A stretch of 64,000 nt of DNA from Capniomyces stellatus (Eukaryota > Kickxellomycota > Harpellomycetes > Harpellales > Legeriomycetaceae): contig LUVW01000020.1 of assembly GCA_001661515.1 (NCBI GenBank), forward strand, positions 186,001 through 250,000, written 5' to 3'. The notes beneath the pieces were generated by a model. The model saw only the letters and a list, made by a program, of their open reading frames with translations. It made no database searches and was not told where the DNA came from. This document shows positions 12,679 through 26,145 of the stretch, in pieces. How positions within the stretch are numbered: the first letter of the stretch is position 1; each line of letters starts with the position of its first letter. The position numbers and the translations under genes are program-made.

Positions 12679-14034
12679 ATGTCTCAATTCAATTACTATT
12701 ATCTGTCTATAGCATTGGTATTATTATTGAGTTTGGCTATTAACAATATATATAGAAACACCAAAAGCAAAGTCAAGTACTTAAAGTTAAAAACGATAAA
12801 AACAGACATCCTAGACAGCAAAAGCTTAGACAATCAGGAAATGACTATTGAGACAAGTGATAAGCAAAAAAGGGTCCGGATTCTAACCCAAAACATTTTC
12901 ATTCGGCCTCCTTTGATTAATAACAACGGAAATGACTACAAGCAAGAAAGGCTCGAATGGTTTATTGAGAATGAGATGAACAATTTTGACATTATTTGTT
13001 TCCAAGAAATGTTTCAGTTCGGTTCTAGTCGAAAGAAGCAGGCCGTTGATGCTGCAAAGAAGCTTGGGTTAAAATATAGCTATTCCACGCCTGCCAAAGG
13101 TATCTGGAGTCTTGGAATCGATGCAGGCCTGCTTGTGATCAGCAGATACCCAATCGTGCACAGCGAACATATCCAATACAAGCGCGGGATGCATTCAGAT
13201 GCTCTTTCGCTCAAGGGTGCCATCTATGCACGCATAAAAATCGGGGAAGACGATAGCTCCTTGGCGAGTGGAAAACCCAGCAGCAAAGGACCAAAAAGCA
13301 GTGGCGATGCAAATTATTTGTCTGATACATCTAAAAGCTCAGACGACAATGAGTCTGATAGCTTCTTGAACCTATTTGTGACCCACACACAAGCCTCTTA
13401 CGGCGAGGTTACAATTACACAGCCTGCTGTGAAAGTAAGACTTTCGCAAATGCACGACCTTCGTGCATTTATTGACCGGATAATATCCACAGTTTATAAA
13501 GCAGGGGAACCGCTTGTGATATCGGGTGATCTTAACGTGGATTCGCGCGACCACGTGATTTCCAACAACAAAAAGTTTGAAAAGGAGGTAGAGGATGGTG
13601 CCGGACACTCTCTAGAGTACACAGCGATGATGGATGTTTTGGCTGGGTATGGTCTAGAAGACCCCACAATCTTGGGACCCGACAACACCGAAACTTTTGT
13701 TAGCGATAATAAGCTTGAAATAACAGACATATTCTACTCTTCGCACAACTACCATCCGGTTACTTTTGGCAACACCGTTGTTTCTGAGGATGGACAGTCA
13801 GCCACACCAATGGAAACGGTGCTGACAACCAAACCTGATATTATGAACATGCACTCTTTAGACTACTTTTTGTGGTACGAAGGCGAATGCCTTAAACAAA
13901 ACCCCACAGCCTCGAGAAATAAAATCAGGGCAAGCTACTCCTCAATCAAGCCAAGGCCATTTTTTGTCAAAGATAACAAATTCACTCAGATTTCAGACCA
14001 TTACGGAATGTCTGCTATTTTGGAGTTTGAGTAA
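12679..14034 (+). CDS. Neutral-sphingomyelinase-like endonuclease/exonuclease/phosphatase-fold protein
   Basis: 451 residues, single exon. An N-terminal hydrophobic anchor (about 6-24) is followed by a DNase I-like phosphodiesterase domain from residue 65. The expected metal and catalytic residues are visible: Asn72 in TQN, Glu110 in FQEMF, His in VTHTQASYG, Asp284 and Asn286 in SGDLNVD, and His441 in the final SDHYG. TQNIFIRPP and the THTQ histidine motif fit the neutral sphingomyelinase/sphingomyelin phosphodiesterase branch, which cleaves sphingomyelin or inositol-phosphoceramide-type lipids to ceramide. Substrate cannot be settled from sequence; fungal Isc1 relatives use inositol phosphosphingolipids. 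An acidic, Ser-rich insertion sits at about 195-225. It follows NTE1 on the same strand with its own 950-base upstream region. Confidence 0.82.
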   Translation: MSQFNYYYLSIALVLLLSLAINNIYRNTKSKVKYLKLKTIKTDILDSKSLDNQEMTIETSDKQKRVRILTQNIFIRPPLINNNGNDYKQERLEWFIENEMNNFDIICFQEMFQFGSSRKKQAVDAAKKLGLKYSYSTPAKGIWSLGIDAGLLVISRYPIVHSEHIQYKRGMHSDALSLKGAIYARIKIGEDDSSLASGKPSSKGPKSSGDANYLSDTSKSSDDNESDSFLNLFVTHTQASYGEVTITQPAVKVRLSQMHDLRAFIDRIISTVYKAGEPLVISGDLNVDSRDHVISNNKKFEKEVEDGAGHSLEYTAMMDVLAGYGLEDPTILGPDNTETFVSDNKLEITDIFYSSHNYHPVTFGNTVVSEDGQSATPMETVLTTKPDIMNMHSLDYFLWYEGECLKQNPTASRNKIRASYSSIKPRPFFVKDNKFTQISDHYGMSAILEFE

Positions 14035-16041
<2,007 letters not shown>

Positions 16042-16435
16042 AATGCTTTGGCGTTTTAGTTTAGCGTTTGCGGTCGGTAAAATATGCTTATTTTTTTTTG
16101 TTTTTTTTCTCGTTGTTTGTCCGATTATTTATTTATTATGGGCGTTAGTTAAATGGCAATTGCTCGCATACAACATCAACAGAAAGGCAAGTACTTGTAC
16201 AACATATTTACATCAGTAAAGTATTCATGAAATGTTGTTATTCCCAATTATCTATATCGACTGTTTTAAGCTTGCTCTTTGTTTACGAGTTCTACAAGTA
16301 CGATTCAAATTGATAATAATGATAATAAAAACCAAAGTAAATAAATCAAAAGATCAAAATACCAACAAAAAAAAAGATGCTCGACTTGGAAGATTAGTTC
16401 AGCACCCAAATTTCAAACCGCCATTTGCCGAATAA
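16042..16435 (+). other. Possible small unrecognised gene, low confidence
   Basis: A frame ending at the TAA of 16433-16435 closes with DARLGRLVQHPNFKPPFAE, a composition richer in G, P, R and H than chance frames nearby. Upstream pieces could join by splicing: ATG at 16042 encoding MLWRFSLAFAV, donor GTAAAA at 16077, acceptor GCGTTAG at 16148, then VKWQLLAYNINRK. A last intron would be needed to reach the terminal frame, and several acceptors are possible. I do not recognise the product. It may be chance. Confidence 0.2.
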
Positions 16436-19099
16436 ATAGCTGGAATCAAACTATTATAGTATACAGTTCTGTGGAGAAAATGCAACAGAAACATAACAAG
16501 AATAACAAAAAACAGCAAAAACCCCGCTCCCTTAGTATTAAGCTCTTTTTATTGAAAAATTATTGGTAGTAATGTTTAGATTGGAAGGAAATAATACTAG
16601 GGGGAAAGTAGGCTGAGATATCAACTATTTTCCTAGATTTTGTAAAATTGACAATTTCGAGACCAAGCCCGCTTACATAAAACCCCCCGTAAAATATATA
16701 GCTAGTCTGAACGGTGCTAACTAAAAATGGACTACGTATATCATAAATATCAACAATTTTGTTGCCTAACTGAAGTGAGTTGAGTGGTCTTGTAATAATT
16801 GTTAGGCTTTGATTTTACCATTAGCGGCCAAGTGTTGGAAGCATAGATTCTTGTAAAAGTATTCAGTAAATTATTAAAATGTCGATTGGATTTGATAACC
16901 AAATGTTAAAAGTGGCCACACTAATACTTGAGAGGATGTTTTTCAACCACTCTGTGCCAATTAGTACTAATCAGGATAGATTAGTATTTCATTTGAATAG
17001 TTTAATAAATAGCGTGTTACTTGAACTAATTGATATAATATAAAAATCATAGTAGAACTGATAATTCTAGTTAATAATTCTCAATGACTAATGGCAATTT
17101 TAAAGCTGTGTTTGGTCAAATTCCAATTCAAGTTATCATTTATCAATTATATAGCCGATAATTATAAAAAGCAAAAATTAAAAATTAGAGTGATAAAAGT
17201 AAAAGGTAAAAACAAAAGGTAAAGGTAAAAACTAAAACTAAAGGTAAAATGTAAAATGTAAAAAAAAAATGTAAAATGTAAAAAAATTAGTAAAAAGTTA
17301 AATCTAATTTCAATAATAAAAAAAGCTAATATCAATAAAAAAAAAGCTAAATCTAAATCCAAATGCCAGTTGAAAGGATGCCTTTAAAATTCACTTAGTA
17401 CTGGTCAGTTGTATTGACATAAAACATCTTCAAGTATATGCTTTGCACCTGTACTTGGGTTGAAAAATAGCGGAAATTGTTTTCAGATTTCTAAAATAAC
17501 TGCCCACACAGGATTTAAAAAAGATAAGCATTGTTTATGGCCAGATCTTTCTGATTTGTCAATAAAGCCATTTATTGGAAATGCTAATATCGATAGCAAT
17601 AACATAATAACACACGGGTTTGAACCTTAGTTTATATATATATGTAGCTATTTTCCTTAAGAATCTTCGCATCAATTAATTTGCTAAATCACCAGCCAAA
17701 AATATGTACGATATTAACCAGGAAATTTGAATCCTTGGATGAATACTTTCAGCTTCATTAAAATAGCATTGCATCTCAAAGAAAAACGTCTAGCTTAACA
17801 ACCTGCAAAAAAGAAGCGGAAAAACAATGGCTTATTGAGGTATATTATCCCAAATCCAACTAGTTAGAAGTATCCAGCATCAACAAAGTATCGGAATAAG
17901 AGCAAACACGAGTAAAAGTGGATGAAAAGCAACGGAAATAGGCAAAAAAAACAAGGTAGTTTCAAAATGATAGAAAAAAAATTGGTCGATCTCTGTAAAA
18001 TAAATAATAAATGAAACTGAAAAGCAGAAGCAGAAGCAAAAAGACCTTATGAAGCGAACTTAACTTGCATTTTGTTTAAAAGTAAATCGTCGCATAAATT
18101 TTTCAGCGTGTAAAGTAATCTAAGCCCAAAAACATGAACGAATACACACTGTAAAGATGCTTAAAATGTCGAGTAAGATATTAATATTAATAATGTTGGT
18201 GAATAATGTTACTTATTTGAGCAATTTTTATATAATTCCAGCTAAATTAAAAAAAATACTTTAAACCAAGCTTAAAACATTGTAAATAAAATTGACGTGA
18301 ACTTGAAATGAACTAAACTTTGCACTTATAATAATCCACTCGTTTTACAAAATGACAACTATTAACGATTTTGCAATAGTAAGTTAATTGATTTTAATAA
18401 GTCAGAAAGCCATTGGGCAAATCTAAAAAAAAACATTCACTATTTATATAATTCGTTTTGGAAAGAGTAACACGAACTCTATACTTGGTCATCCATTTGC
18501 TTATAAAAGTGATGGTGATTTTGTTTTTTAGATTCATTAATTTTTGCAAAACTACTAGAAAGCTTTAGCGAAGCTCTGCTGTTGGTAAAAAAAACCAATG
18601 CGAAAGATACTAAAACATTTTATTTTCGTTTTATATTTCTCCCTCAAAGCTTGCAAACCACCTTACACAATTACAGTTCATAAAACTAAAATATCACTGA
18701 TTCTTCTTCACTCAGTCTTTAATTTTTTTTTTTAATTTTTTTTTTTGAAACGAACAAAAACAGGTAAAGAAATTAGTCGTCTTACGCATTACTGAACTCC
18801 GCTCCCTCTTCTCAACCTTAATTTCCTCTTTATTATTTGTTAAATCATAAAAAATAAGCTTTATAAAGTTACAACCGGTATTGACATATAGTTTTATATA
18901 TACAAGCAAAATTCAAAATAAGCAAAATCCATGCAGCTAAAAGAAAGGTCAAACCAAGACTACATCCCACACTTTGCATAACTTTAGATAGTAACAAAGA
19001 GAATAATACACATAGAAGTGCTCCTACGGAACTCGCAAGACCCATCAAACACACACACTAAACTGCTTTAGCTTGTCTTGGCATACCATTGAGACAATA
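16436..19099. other. Intergenic, 2.7 kb
   Basis: AT-rich. Contains the AAGGTAAA/AAATGTAA low-complexity patch at about 17162-17352. A minus-strand hydrophobic frame at 18869-19054 cannot be built into a gene. It must include the SHO1-like promoter. Confidence 0.5.
17162..17352. repeat. Degenerate AAAGGTAAA / AAATGTAAA low-complexity array
   Basis: Purine-rich imperfect short tandem units (AAAGGT, AAACTA, AAAATGT) with no long conserved period. Confidence 0.6.
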
Positions 19100-20391
19100 A
19101 TGATGGAGCTGAGATACAACAAGTTGCTCTTCAATCCGATATATACTAGTTGCTATGTCTTGACATTGGTTAGTCCCCACCGAATTAGAGATAAAATTGC
19201 ATCACATGAAACAAGCGTACCAAAGCCATGAATACACCCCAAAGCATAGTGACCTAATTCTAACACGAATTTATTAACATATCTTTAACTTACTGTAGGT
19301 TGGTTGCGTAGTGACCCTCATAGGGTCTATTTTGAGCACAAAGCTGGTAGTTCCTATCACTTTTGGGCTATTGGCTCTGATATATGCATACGTTGGCTTT
19401 TTGGGATTTATAATACTGTTTGGCCTAGTTTCGCACTATCGACTGGTTGTAAGTATAATCTGTATTCATTAAACGACTTACACTGAATTTCCCTACTTAA
19501 AAGACTATCTTTATATTGTGATTTTCTTTTACTAAACACACTTTATTGTTTTTATAGGCACTGTCGTTCAATGTGTTTTTGATGTCTCTTGTTTTTGGAA
19601 ACATCAACTACTATATTGAGTCCTCTATTATTAGCTTGCAAGTTGTTGCGTCAGGATTTATAATAATTATGACCGGAATGGTAACTACCTTTATCTAGAC
19701 ACAATTAACCTGCGATTTCTTTGCCTAAATTCTAGATTTTACAACATACTTTATGTTTCTATGGCTGTAGGTTTGCTGGGTATTTGTATTGGGAAGTGGT
19801 ATCGATACTACTATATATGTATTAACAGAGGGTACAGACTATTCCATGGGGACAGGGAAGATCAGATCATCCGATGCTTCGTTCCTGGGCTCGTACATGA
19901 GCAGGAAGTTGGCCTATGACTCTGGATCTGAATCTAAAATATTGAGATCTGTTGCTCTGTACAGCTGTAAGTCTTTTGCCGTATTTACTTGTGCTTTTTT
20001 TTTTTTGCTCACGTTTTGCCTTAATAATGCTTTTGCCAAATCAACTCTTTCTTAATAACAAAAAATTTTTGGTTTTTTTTGCTTGCTTAGATGAGGCAAA
20101 TGATGAGGATCCCACAGAAATGTCATTTGTCAAGGGGGAAGTGTTGGATATTTTAGATAATAAGGGTAAATGGTGGCAGGCTCGAAGGGCAGATGGCGCA
20201 ATCGGAATTGTACCCAGCAACTACGTAAGTACTTTTTATTATCCATCCGTTTTGTGTGCATACAATAGAGATGATCTGGTGATTATTAATCCCAAATATG
20301 CTTGTTTTCTTTCTTTAAACATACTCAGTTCTAACGCTTCATCTTTTTTAACTTTGCTGTACCTCTATAGTTTAAAGTCCTTGAAGAATAA
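19100..20391 (+). CDS. SHO1: SHO1-like osmosensor: four membrane segments plus SH3
   Basis: About 230 residues in six exons: 19100-19168, 19299-19448, 19558-19680, 19771-19966, 20091-20224 and 20371-20391. All introns are GT-AG and all phases agree (0,0,0,1,0). Exon 1 supplies NPIYTSCYVLTL, which joins GCVVTLIGSIL to make membrane segment 1, matching the DPF...GGSI pattern of Sho1. Segments 2-4 follow in exons 2-4. The SH3 domain (176-230) has ALYSY, the acidic RT loop, KWWQAR and PSNY; the 21-base last exon adds FKVLEE. In yeasts Sho1 is the plasma-membrane scaffold that binds the Pbs2 MAPKK in the HOG osmostress branch and feeds the filamentous-growth pathway. At 230 residues it is shorter than the 300-370 usual for ascomycetes because the linker between the last membrane segment and SH3 is short. 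The 5' ATG could be 19100 or 19103. Confidence 0.85.
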
Positions 20392-22324
20392 ATCCGTGTC
20401 TATTCCCCTCCTTTTACTAAACTATAAACTATTATTATTTTGATTATCTATTATGACCACTATATTATTTTTCAAGCCAAACTTTACATACTCTAAACCG
20501 TTCAAGTTTAATGACACCTAACCCTTTTATTTTGCTTTTTTTTTACAACAAAAGTTAAGACTACTACGTTTCTATCACCGAGTATTTTATATACGCGTGT
20601 AGTAACAGATAATATCACGTTTATAAAACAAATTTGCTCATTGATTCGAGTAACTGCATCGTATTGCCAACTTGTGCTATTTCAAAAAGTCAGGGATGTA
20701 TTTTTTTTTACTTTATAAACTTATAACACCACCTAAGCCTGTGGTTTACCACTTTTACCAACTGTTTGTTTGCCTGAGGCCACTCTTTACTACGTATTTT
20801 ATTCGAACTGCTGACCGCTTTGTTATGTGTGTTTCATTAGAAGCTAAACATTACCGCATATATATCCAAAGTGAAACACATCAACAGCTTACTCCATTTT
20901 AACATACATTATACATACTTAATATGCCTACAGATGTTGCCGATAATCCACACAAATAAAACAAAATAATATAATATACGCCTATAGGGCGTTTTATTCA
21001 ACTGTTTCTAAATTACAATTAGCTCGCATTTGGCTAAACGTATGCTTAAACATGCCAGCATCACAATTTACTGCGTTTTGCACTACCTCCCCCCCCTCAT
21101 AATCTCGCCTGCTTTGACTTGGCTTTATAGTTTATAAACACCAGCATACTTTATATTTTCGCCGCAAAACTGTACTCAAACTCCGAGATAAGCGATGAGT
21201 TAGCAATATTACAGTTCAATAAATATGACAGTTCTCTTTCTGTTTCAAAATTAATGAGCAACGGCGATTTTAAGGTCAATCTTTATTTACTTCTTTCTTT
21301 CACAGAATTACTCTGATTAACAACTGATTTACACTTTTGTAGGCATAATTTGACTTTTATTTTTTCTGTCACATATACGACACAGCTAATCCTGCCTGGA
21401 TGTGTGTCATAATATTGCTCTAACAACAATCACATACATATAATTTATACTACTAAATTATACATCGCTGCATAGTTGTGTATGCTTCAAACCAACAATA
21501 ACTGTTTTAGATCTGTTGCTTTATATAACTAGTATAGAGGGTTGCTGTTACTTTATTATTGACTTCAAAAGTCTCAAATCACACAAATACTTTGTTCATT
21601 TGAAAACATGTGCAGTTTAAAGTACATACAATTTCGCCTTGATTCACTTTGAAAATTAGTAGTAACGACCCATGCTATAGTTGGAAAGGCAATTTTAAAG
21701 GCTTGGTGGAGTTTTAGGTTACTAAATTCAGTTAGGCATTTCAACAACAAAAAAGAAAGTTCAAGTGGGGTTTAGTTGGCTAAACTCGAATTACAGGAAA
21801 AGGATTGATACCTTTTCAAGCGTAAAAAAAGGTAACTAAACGAGTTCAACTACAATGAAAGTAATTCAACCAAGAATAATAAATAATGTCCAATGATAGC
21901 AAAGATACAAAAAATAACAAAGAAAGTGTAGTTTGTGCCAATGGTAGCAGTTCAATCTATATTTATTGGTATGTAAAATTTTTCATTTGTCATTAAAAAT
22001 CAAAGAAAACATACATAGTAGAATAAATCGAATCCTGGGTATGTAATAAAAGCTATTTGACCAATGAAAAGGCGTTGCTAAATAGATAAAATAAAAATTT
22101 GGGTTGAATGTCGTTTTTCCTTGCATTTGTCGAAATCAGAGAAATTGGAAAAAAAAAAGAAAAGTAAATGGATGATTAAGGCCAAAGTAAAAGCTAATTA
22201 ATTTAAGGAAAAAAAAAAAGAAAAAGAGACAAATTGTGGTATTAACAAAGTCGTAATATTAAACTGGTAAAACCCTCTTTTCAGCCGTTGTCCCACTCGT
22301 GTAGACATAATAAAATAAATAATC
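20392..22324. other. Intergenic, 1.9 kb
   Basis: AT-rich, with no supported gene. It contains the promoter of the eS1 gene; an AAAACCCTCTTTT element at about 22269-22281 resembles the AACCCT-type (Tbf1-like) motifs seen upstream of ribosomal protein genes in many fungi, but the match is short. Confidence 0.45.
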
Positions 22325-23771
22325 ATGGCCGTCGGCAAAAACAAGTACGTGATACACTACAAATATACGGATTCACTAGCAAGAAGAAGATGGATACGAT
22401 ATATATATATTATAGTTGAATATCCTAGAGTTGATTTTTTTTTTGCGGATTCGAATATGCTAACTTTGCACTAAAACAGTGACGTATATCTAACACGACT
22501 TTCTCTTGTTGTACTTTTATTTGTTTTTAACTAGGCGTCTTTCAAAAGGAAAGAAAGGATTGAAGAAGAAGGTGTAAGTTGGCGACTCCTTTTTTTTAAT
22601 CCCAAAACAATATACAGATTCGGCTTGGTTATCGACTTTGTAATTATCTTTTTCATCATTTGTGATTTGTTGAGGTATGATAACAAAATTTAACGCGAAT
22701 CCTTGTATATGTTAATAGAGTTGATCCATATACCCGTAAAGACTGGTATGATATCCGTGCACCATCACTTTTCGAAGTACGCAACATTGGTAAAACTCTT
22801 GTCAACCGTACCCAGGGTCTCAGTAAGTGCTTTGAAAAATCGATTCTTTGTCGTATAGCTTTTCTTTAAATAAGGTGATCGGGCTTGGTGTATTCAAGTA
22901 CTAACAAAACGAAATCATAATTTTTTAAATAGAGAACGCCAATGACTACTTGAAAGGCCGTTGTGTTGAGGTCTCCCTTGGAGATTTGAACAAGGATGAG
23001 GAAAACGCATTCAGAAACTTCAAGTTCAGAGTTGACGAGATCCAAGGACGTAACTGTCTTACAAGCTTCCACTCAATGAGCTTCACTTCTGATAAGCTCC
23101 GCTCATTGGTCAAGAAGTGGCAAACTCTTATCGAAGCACACGTTGATGTCAAGACCAGCGATGGTTACTTCATCCGTCTCTTCGCTATTGGTTTTACCAA
23201 ACGTCGTCCAAACCAAGTCAAGAAGACCACTTATGCCCAGTCCTCTCAAATCAGAGCCATCCGTAAAAAGATGTTCGAAATCATGACCAAGGAGGCAGTT
23301 TCATGCGACTTGAAAGAGCTCATCCAAAAATTGTAAGTTTGTGAGCCCGTTTTTACTATTGACGACGTTTTATCAACTACTGATGATTCAATGCTTAAAA
23401 AACGATTTCTATTCATATTTCTAACGAGTGTTCTTGTTTTTTATTAGCATCCCTGAATCAATTGGCCGTGAAATCGAAAAGGTATGCCAAGGTATCTACC
23501 CAATCCAGAACGTATATGTACACAAGTGCAAGATCTTGAAGGCACCAAAATACGATAGTAAGTATCTACTCTTTACTTTATTTATGACTTTGTAGCTTTT
23601 ATGAATGCATTTAATGTACTGTCTTTGTAAATCGCATGTCTAAACTCTTAATTTCACATTACTTTTTTTACAGTCCAAAGAGTTATGGAGCTCCACGGTG
23701 GTATCGATGAAACCGGTACTAAAGTTTCAAAGGGTGACTTTAAAGAACCAGAAGTTTTGGCTGAAGTTTAA
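22325..23771 (+). CDS. RPS1: 40S ribosomal protein eS1 (S3Ae/Rps1)
   Basis: 256 residues, the usual length for the family, in six exons: 22325-22344, 22535-22573, 22719-22822, 22933-23332, 23448-23557 and 23674-23771. All five introns are GT-AG with consistent phases (2,2,1,2,1). Intron 3 contains a perfect TACTAAC branch site. The product begins [15 protein letters not shown], and then has the hallmark [18 protein letters not shown] and, later, [20 protein letters not shown] and SIGREIEK. It is a component of the small subunit near the mRNA exit. The first two exons are only 20 and 39 bases, a common arrangement in ribosomal protein genes. An AATAAA lies 36 bases after the stop. Convergent with the PhoD-type gene. 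Confidence 0.97.
22899..22905 (+). promoter_or_regulatory. Intron branch site TACTAAC
   Basis: Perfect consensus 28 bases before the acceptor of eS1 intron 3. The same heptamer recurs in ABCA-B intron 2 (54549-54555). Confidence 0.8.
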
Positions 23772-24309
23772 ACTTTATTGTTTTATTAATATATTGTTTA
23801 AATCTTAATAAAATATTTTTATCATATCTTTAATTTGGTTTTTACTTTAAATTGAGTCAGCTTGTAGCTGTTATGGCACTATTTATTTATAAGGATGAAT
23901 TGCATTGGCCATCTTGTTGAAGTTAATATAAAGTCATTAATTCCGACCATTACAACATAGTTTAGTGTCAAGAGATATATTAATCTTGGAGCCTGTTGAT
24001 TTTTTTGAGCATCCCAAAAAATAAACACTCGTAGTGCAAGTGAAACACTAAACGATTTAGATTAGCTTAGTGTATACGGGTGAGTAAAGTGCGCACTTTG
24101 TACTAGAAAAGTCGTTTTATTCATTTTTTTCTTTCTCATTTTCAAATTGATCAACAACAATTGATTTTATTTTTTTTATCATTTGAATTATCAATTATGT
24201 TTTAGCAATTTATAAAAGTGAGGAAGAATAAAAATTAGGTAAACTAAAAAAAGGGGCATGCTATGTGCAAACAGCGGTCGTTTTTTTGACGATTTAGTTA
24301 GAGCGGTGA
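23772..24309. other. Intergenic between convergent genes
   Basis: Shared 3' region of eS1 and the PhoD-type gene. Apart from the eS1 polyadenylation signal, I see nothing. Confidence 0.5.
23807..23812 (+). terminator. Polyadenylation signal of eS1
   Basis: AATAAA 36 bases downstream of the stop codon, within an AT-rich stretch. Confidence 0.6.
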
Positions 24310-26145
24310 TCATTTCCACTCGGTACACTCCGCCTCATACACATAAGCAGGGGTCTTTGCGTCGTCAACCAAGTTGTTGTACAGGTTATACACAACCTTA
24401 GGAAGGTCTGGGTTTGTTTCGGTGTCAACCTCTAGTACGGCATACTTGACTTGCCCTGGTTGTTGGTAGTACTCGGTTATATCGCCACCTGCTGCCTTAA
24501 CGTGCATGTTGACCATGGGCAAAGAGAATTGGTTCACTGGCGAAGTAGAAAACTCGATGTTATCAGAGACTAGTCTTATTACCGCAACTTCATGTCTGTC
24601 ACCTGAAAGGAAAAACAGGTTGGGCATGTATTTGGTTACTTGGAGAATGTCATTTCTTTCGAATTGGTATCCTTGCCAAGTATCAGCAAGTGCATCAGAG
24701 CTGGACCAAACAAATCCTAGTGGTACCGATGACACAACAAATTTGACTGCCGCTGTATGGTTAACATCGCGAGCCCATTGCATAAAAAAGTCTTTTTGTT
24801 CAGCACCAAGCATGGTTTTGCTACGGCTATCCTTCACATCAGGTCCGTCGCGGTGGCCTCGAGTGTCAAACACAAAAAACGCAATATTCCCATGAGTGAA
24901 GTTGTAGTAAAGTGCGTCTTTAACCTGAGAGTCAGGGTTGGCAGCGCCATTATACTCGATATATGCCCTTATGGCATTGGAGTATGGCATATTGTCTTTT
25001 TTAGACCAGTTATCAGAAATCTCGTGGTCATCATACATGTGCAACATTGGGACATTCTTGACTAGATTTTTTGTATCGCTAGCGGTGTACACTTGACGAT
25101 ATAGTCTACGATAGTGCTCTAAAGTAGAGCCATAGTACATTGGGCAATCAGCATACACAAAATCACCCATAAACATAATCATATCCAAGTCATGGTTTGC
25201 CATTTTTTCAAACCCAGAAATGTGTGGTGCAGATCCAGGGGAATAAGGAAAGTTGGGTTTAATACACGAACCACTTCCAAACCGGAGCTTTGTAGGCTTT
25301 CCTGTTGCTGGTGCGGTTTTAAGCTCGATTTGACCCACAATGTCTTTGCTTTGTTCATTTAAAGCCTGTACGTGGTATAGAGTTGATGGTTGAAGCTTGC
25401 TTATCGTGTAAACGCCGGTATAGTCAGTGGCTAGGGTAGGTTTGCTGACTGTTTTCACTTCAATCCACTTCAAGCCCTTGTCAATTGCTGCCTGTCCGCT
25501 ATAATCAATAGCTGCGTATCTAAAGACCAGGTCTTCGTACTTTTCAACTATTCTCCTTTCCGAGTTGTTTTCTCCATAACGTTCTTCAACGTACTGAGGT
25601 GGATATCTATAGGATATCTTGGCCATGTCGGGTCCGGTGTACCCTATTCTAAAGTACGTTAGCTCTGTTTCAGTCTGGAAAACTGGTCGAAAGGTAAAAT
25701 CGAGGACAAAGGTAAACGCGATCATATTGATCATCAGCAATAGTTTGATCAGCGGGTTGTCTGAAGGTGGCACTTCCAAAACGATCTTGTTTTCTGTTCT
25801 TTCAACAACTTTCACATCGCCCTTCTCCTCTGCGCCGCCCTTTACATTTCGCTTGCGCAGATTTCCAGCCTCTTCATTTTTGCTTTCCTGATAGTTTGTT
25901 TTCTCGCCCTCTATTTGTTTAACAGAATCGGATCCAGTCTCTTCCTTTTCCAGCACCAAAAGTGTGGGCTTGTTGAGCTTTCTGTAGAAAAAGTACATGG
26001 TCAGTACAAACATCCCGCTTGCTGCATAGAACAGCTGGCTAACAGACACTCTATTTTGCCAAGCATGAATTATCCCATACGTTAATTAAAATCAAAATTA
26101 GCATAAACTCACGTTTGAGAAACAGTTTTGTTTTACAGAGTACAT
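24310..26145 (-). CDS. PhoD-type metallophosphatase (alkaline phosphatase D family), membrane-anchored
   Basis: About 585 residues. The long exon 26034-24310 has no ATG at its 5' end; its first in-frame ATG (26013) would cut into the first membrane segment. A 33-base first exon (26145-26113) with donor GTGAGT, joined at acceptor GCCAG, gives MYSVKQNCFSN-LFYAASGMF in phase 0 and restores it. Membrane segments lie at about 12-30 and 100-122, followed by a fibronectin-like stretch and then the PhoD core: GSGSC, MGDFVYAD, YDDHE, FDTRGHRD and LSGDRHE, which carry the expected metal ligands. PhoD enzymes release phosphate from diesters and monoesters. The topology suggests a lumenal or external domain, but that is inference. 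Alternative start: ATG 26013. The family call is firm; the first exon is tentative. Confidence 0.85.

Noticed and set aside
17605..17640. tRNA T-loop-like GGGTTTGAACC
   Set aside because: No matching acceptor stem, D arm or anticodon arm around it. No tRNA was found elsewhere in the window by eye.
18869..19054. Minus-strand hydrophobic frame (GALLCVLFSLLL, LTFLLAAWILLILNFAC)
   Set aside because: Looks like membrane segments, but no splice model continues it: the best GTATAT donor with the next AAAG acceptor creates a stop, and it sits in the SHO1-like upstream region.
20931..20970. Alternative last exon for SHO1-like gene (CTACAG then ATGTTGCCG...)
   Set aside because: Would end the SH3 domain as SNYMLPII; the nearer acceptor at 20370 gives SNYFKVLEE, a much better SH3 ending with a shorter intron.
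23333..23447. Possible C/D snoRNA in eS1 intron 4 (CTGATGATT)
   Set aside because: A C-box-like TGATGA is present, but no D box or terminal stem was found within the intron.
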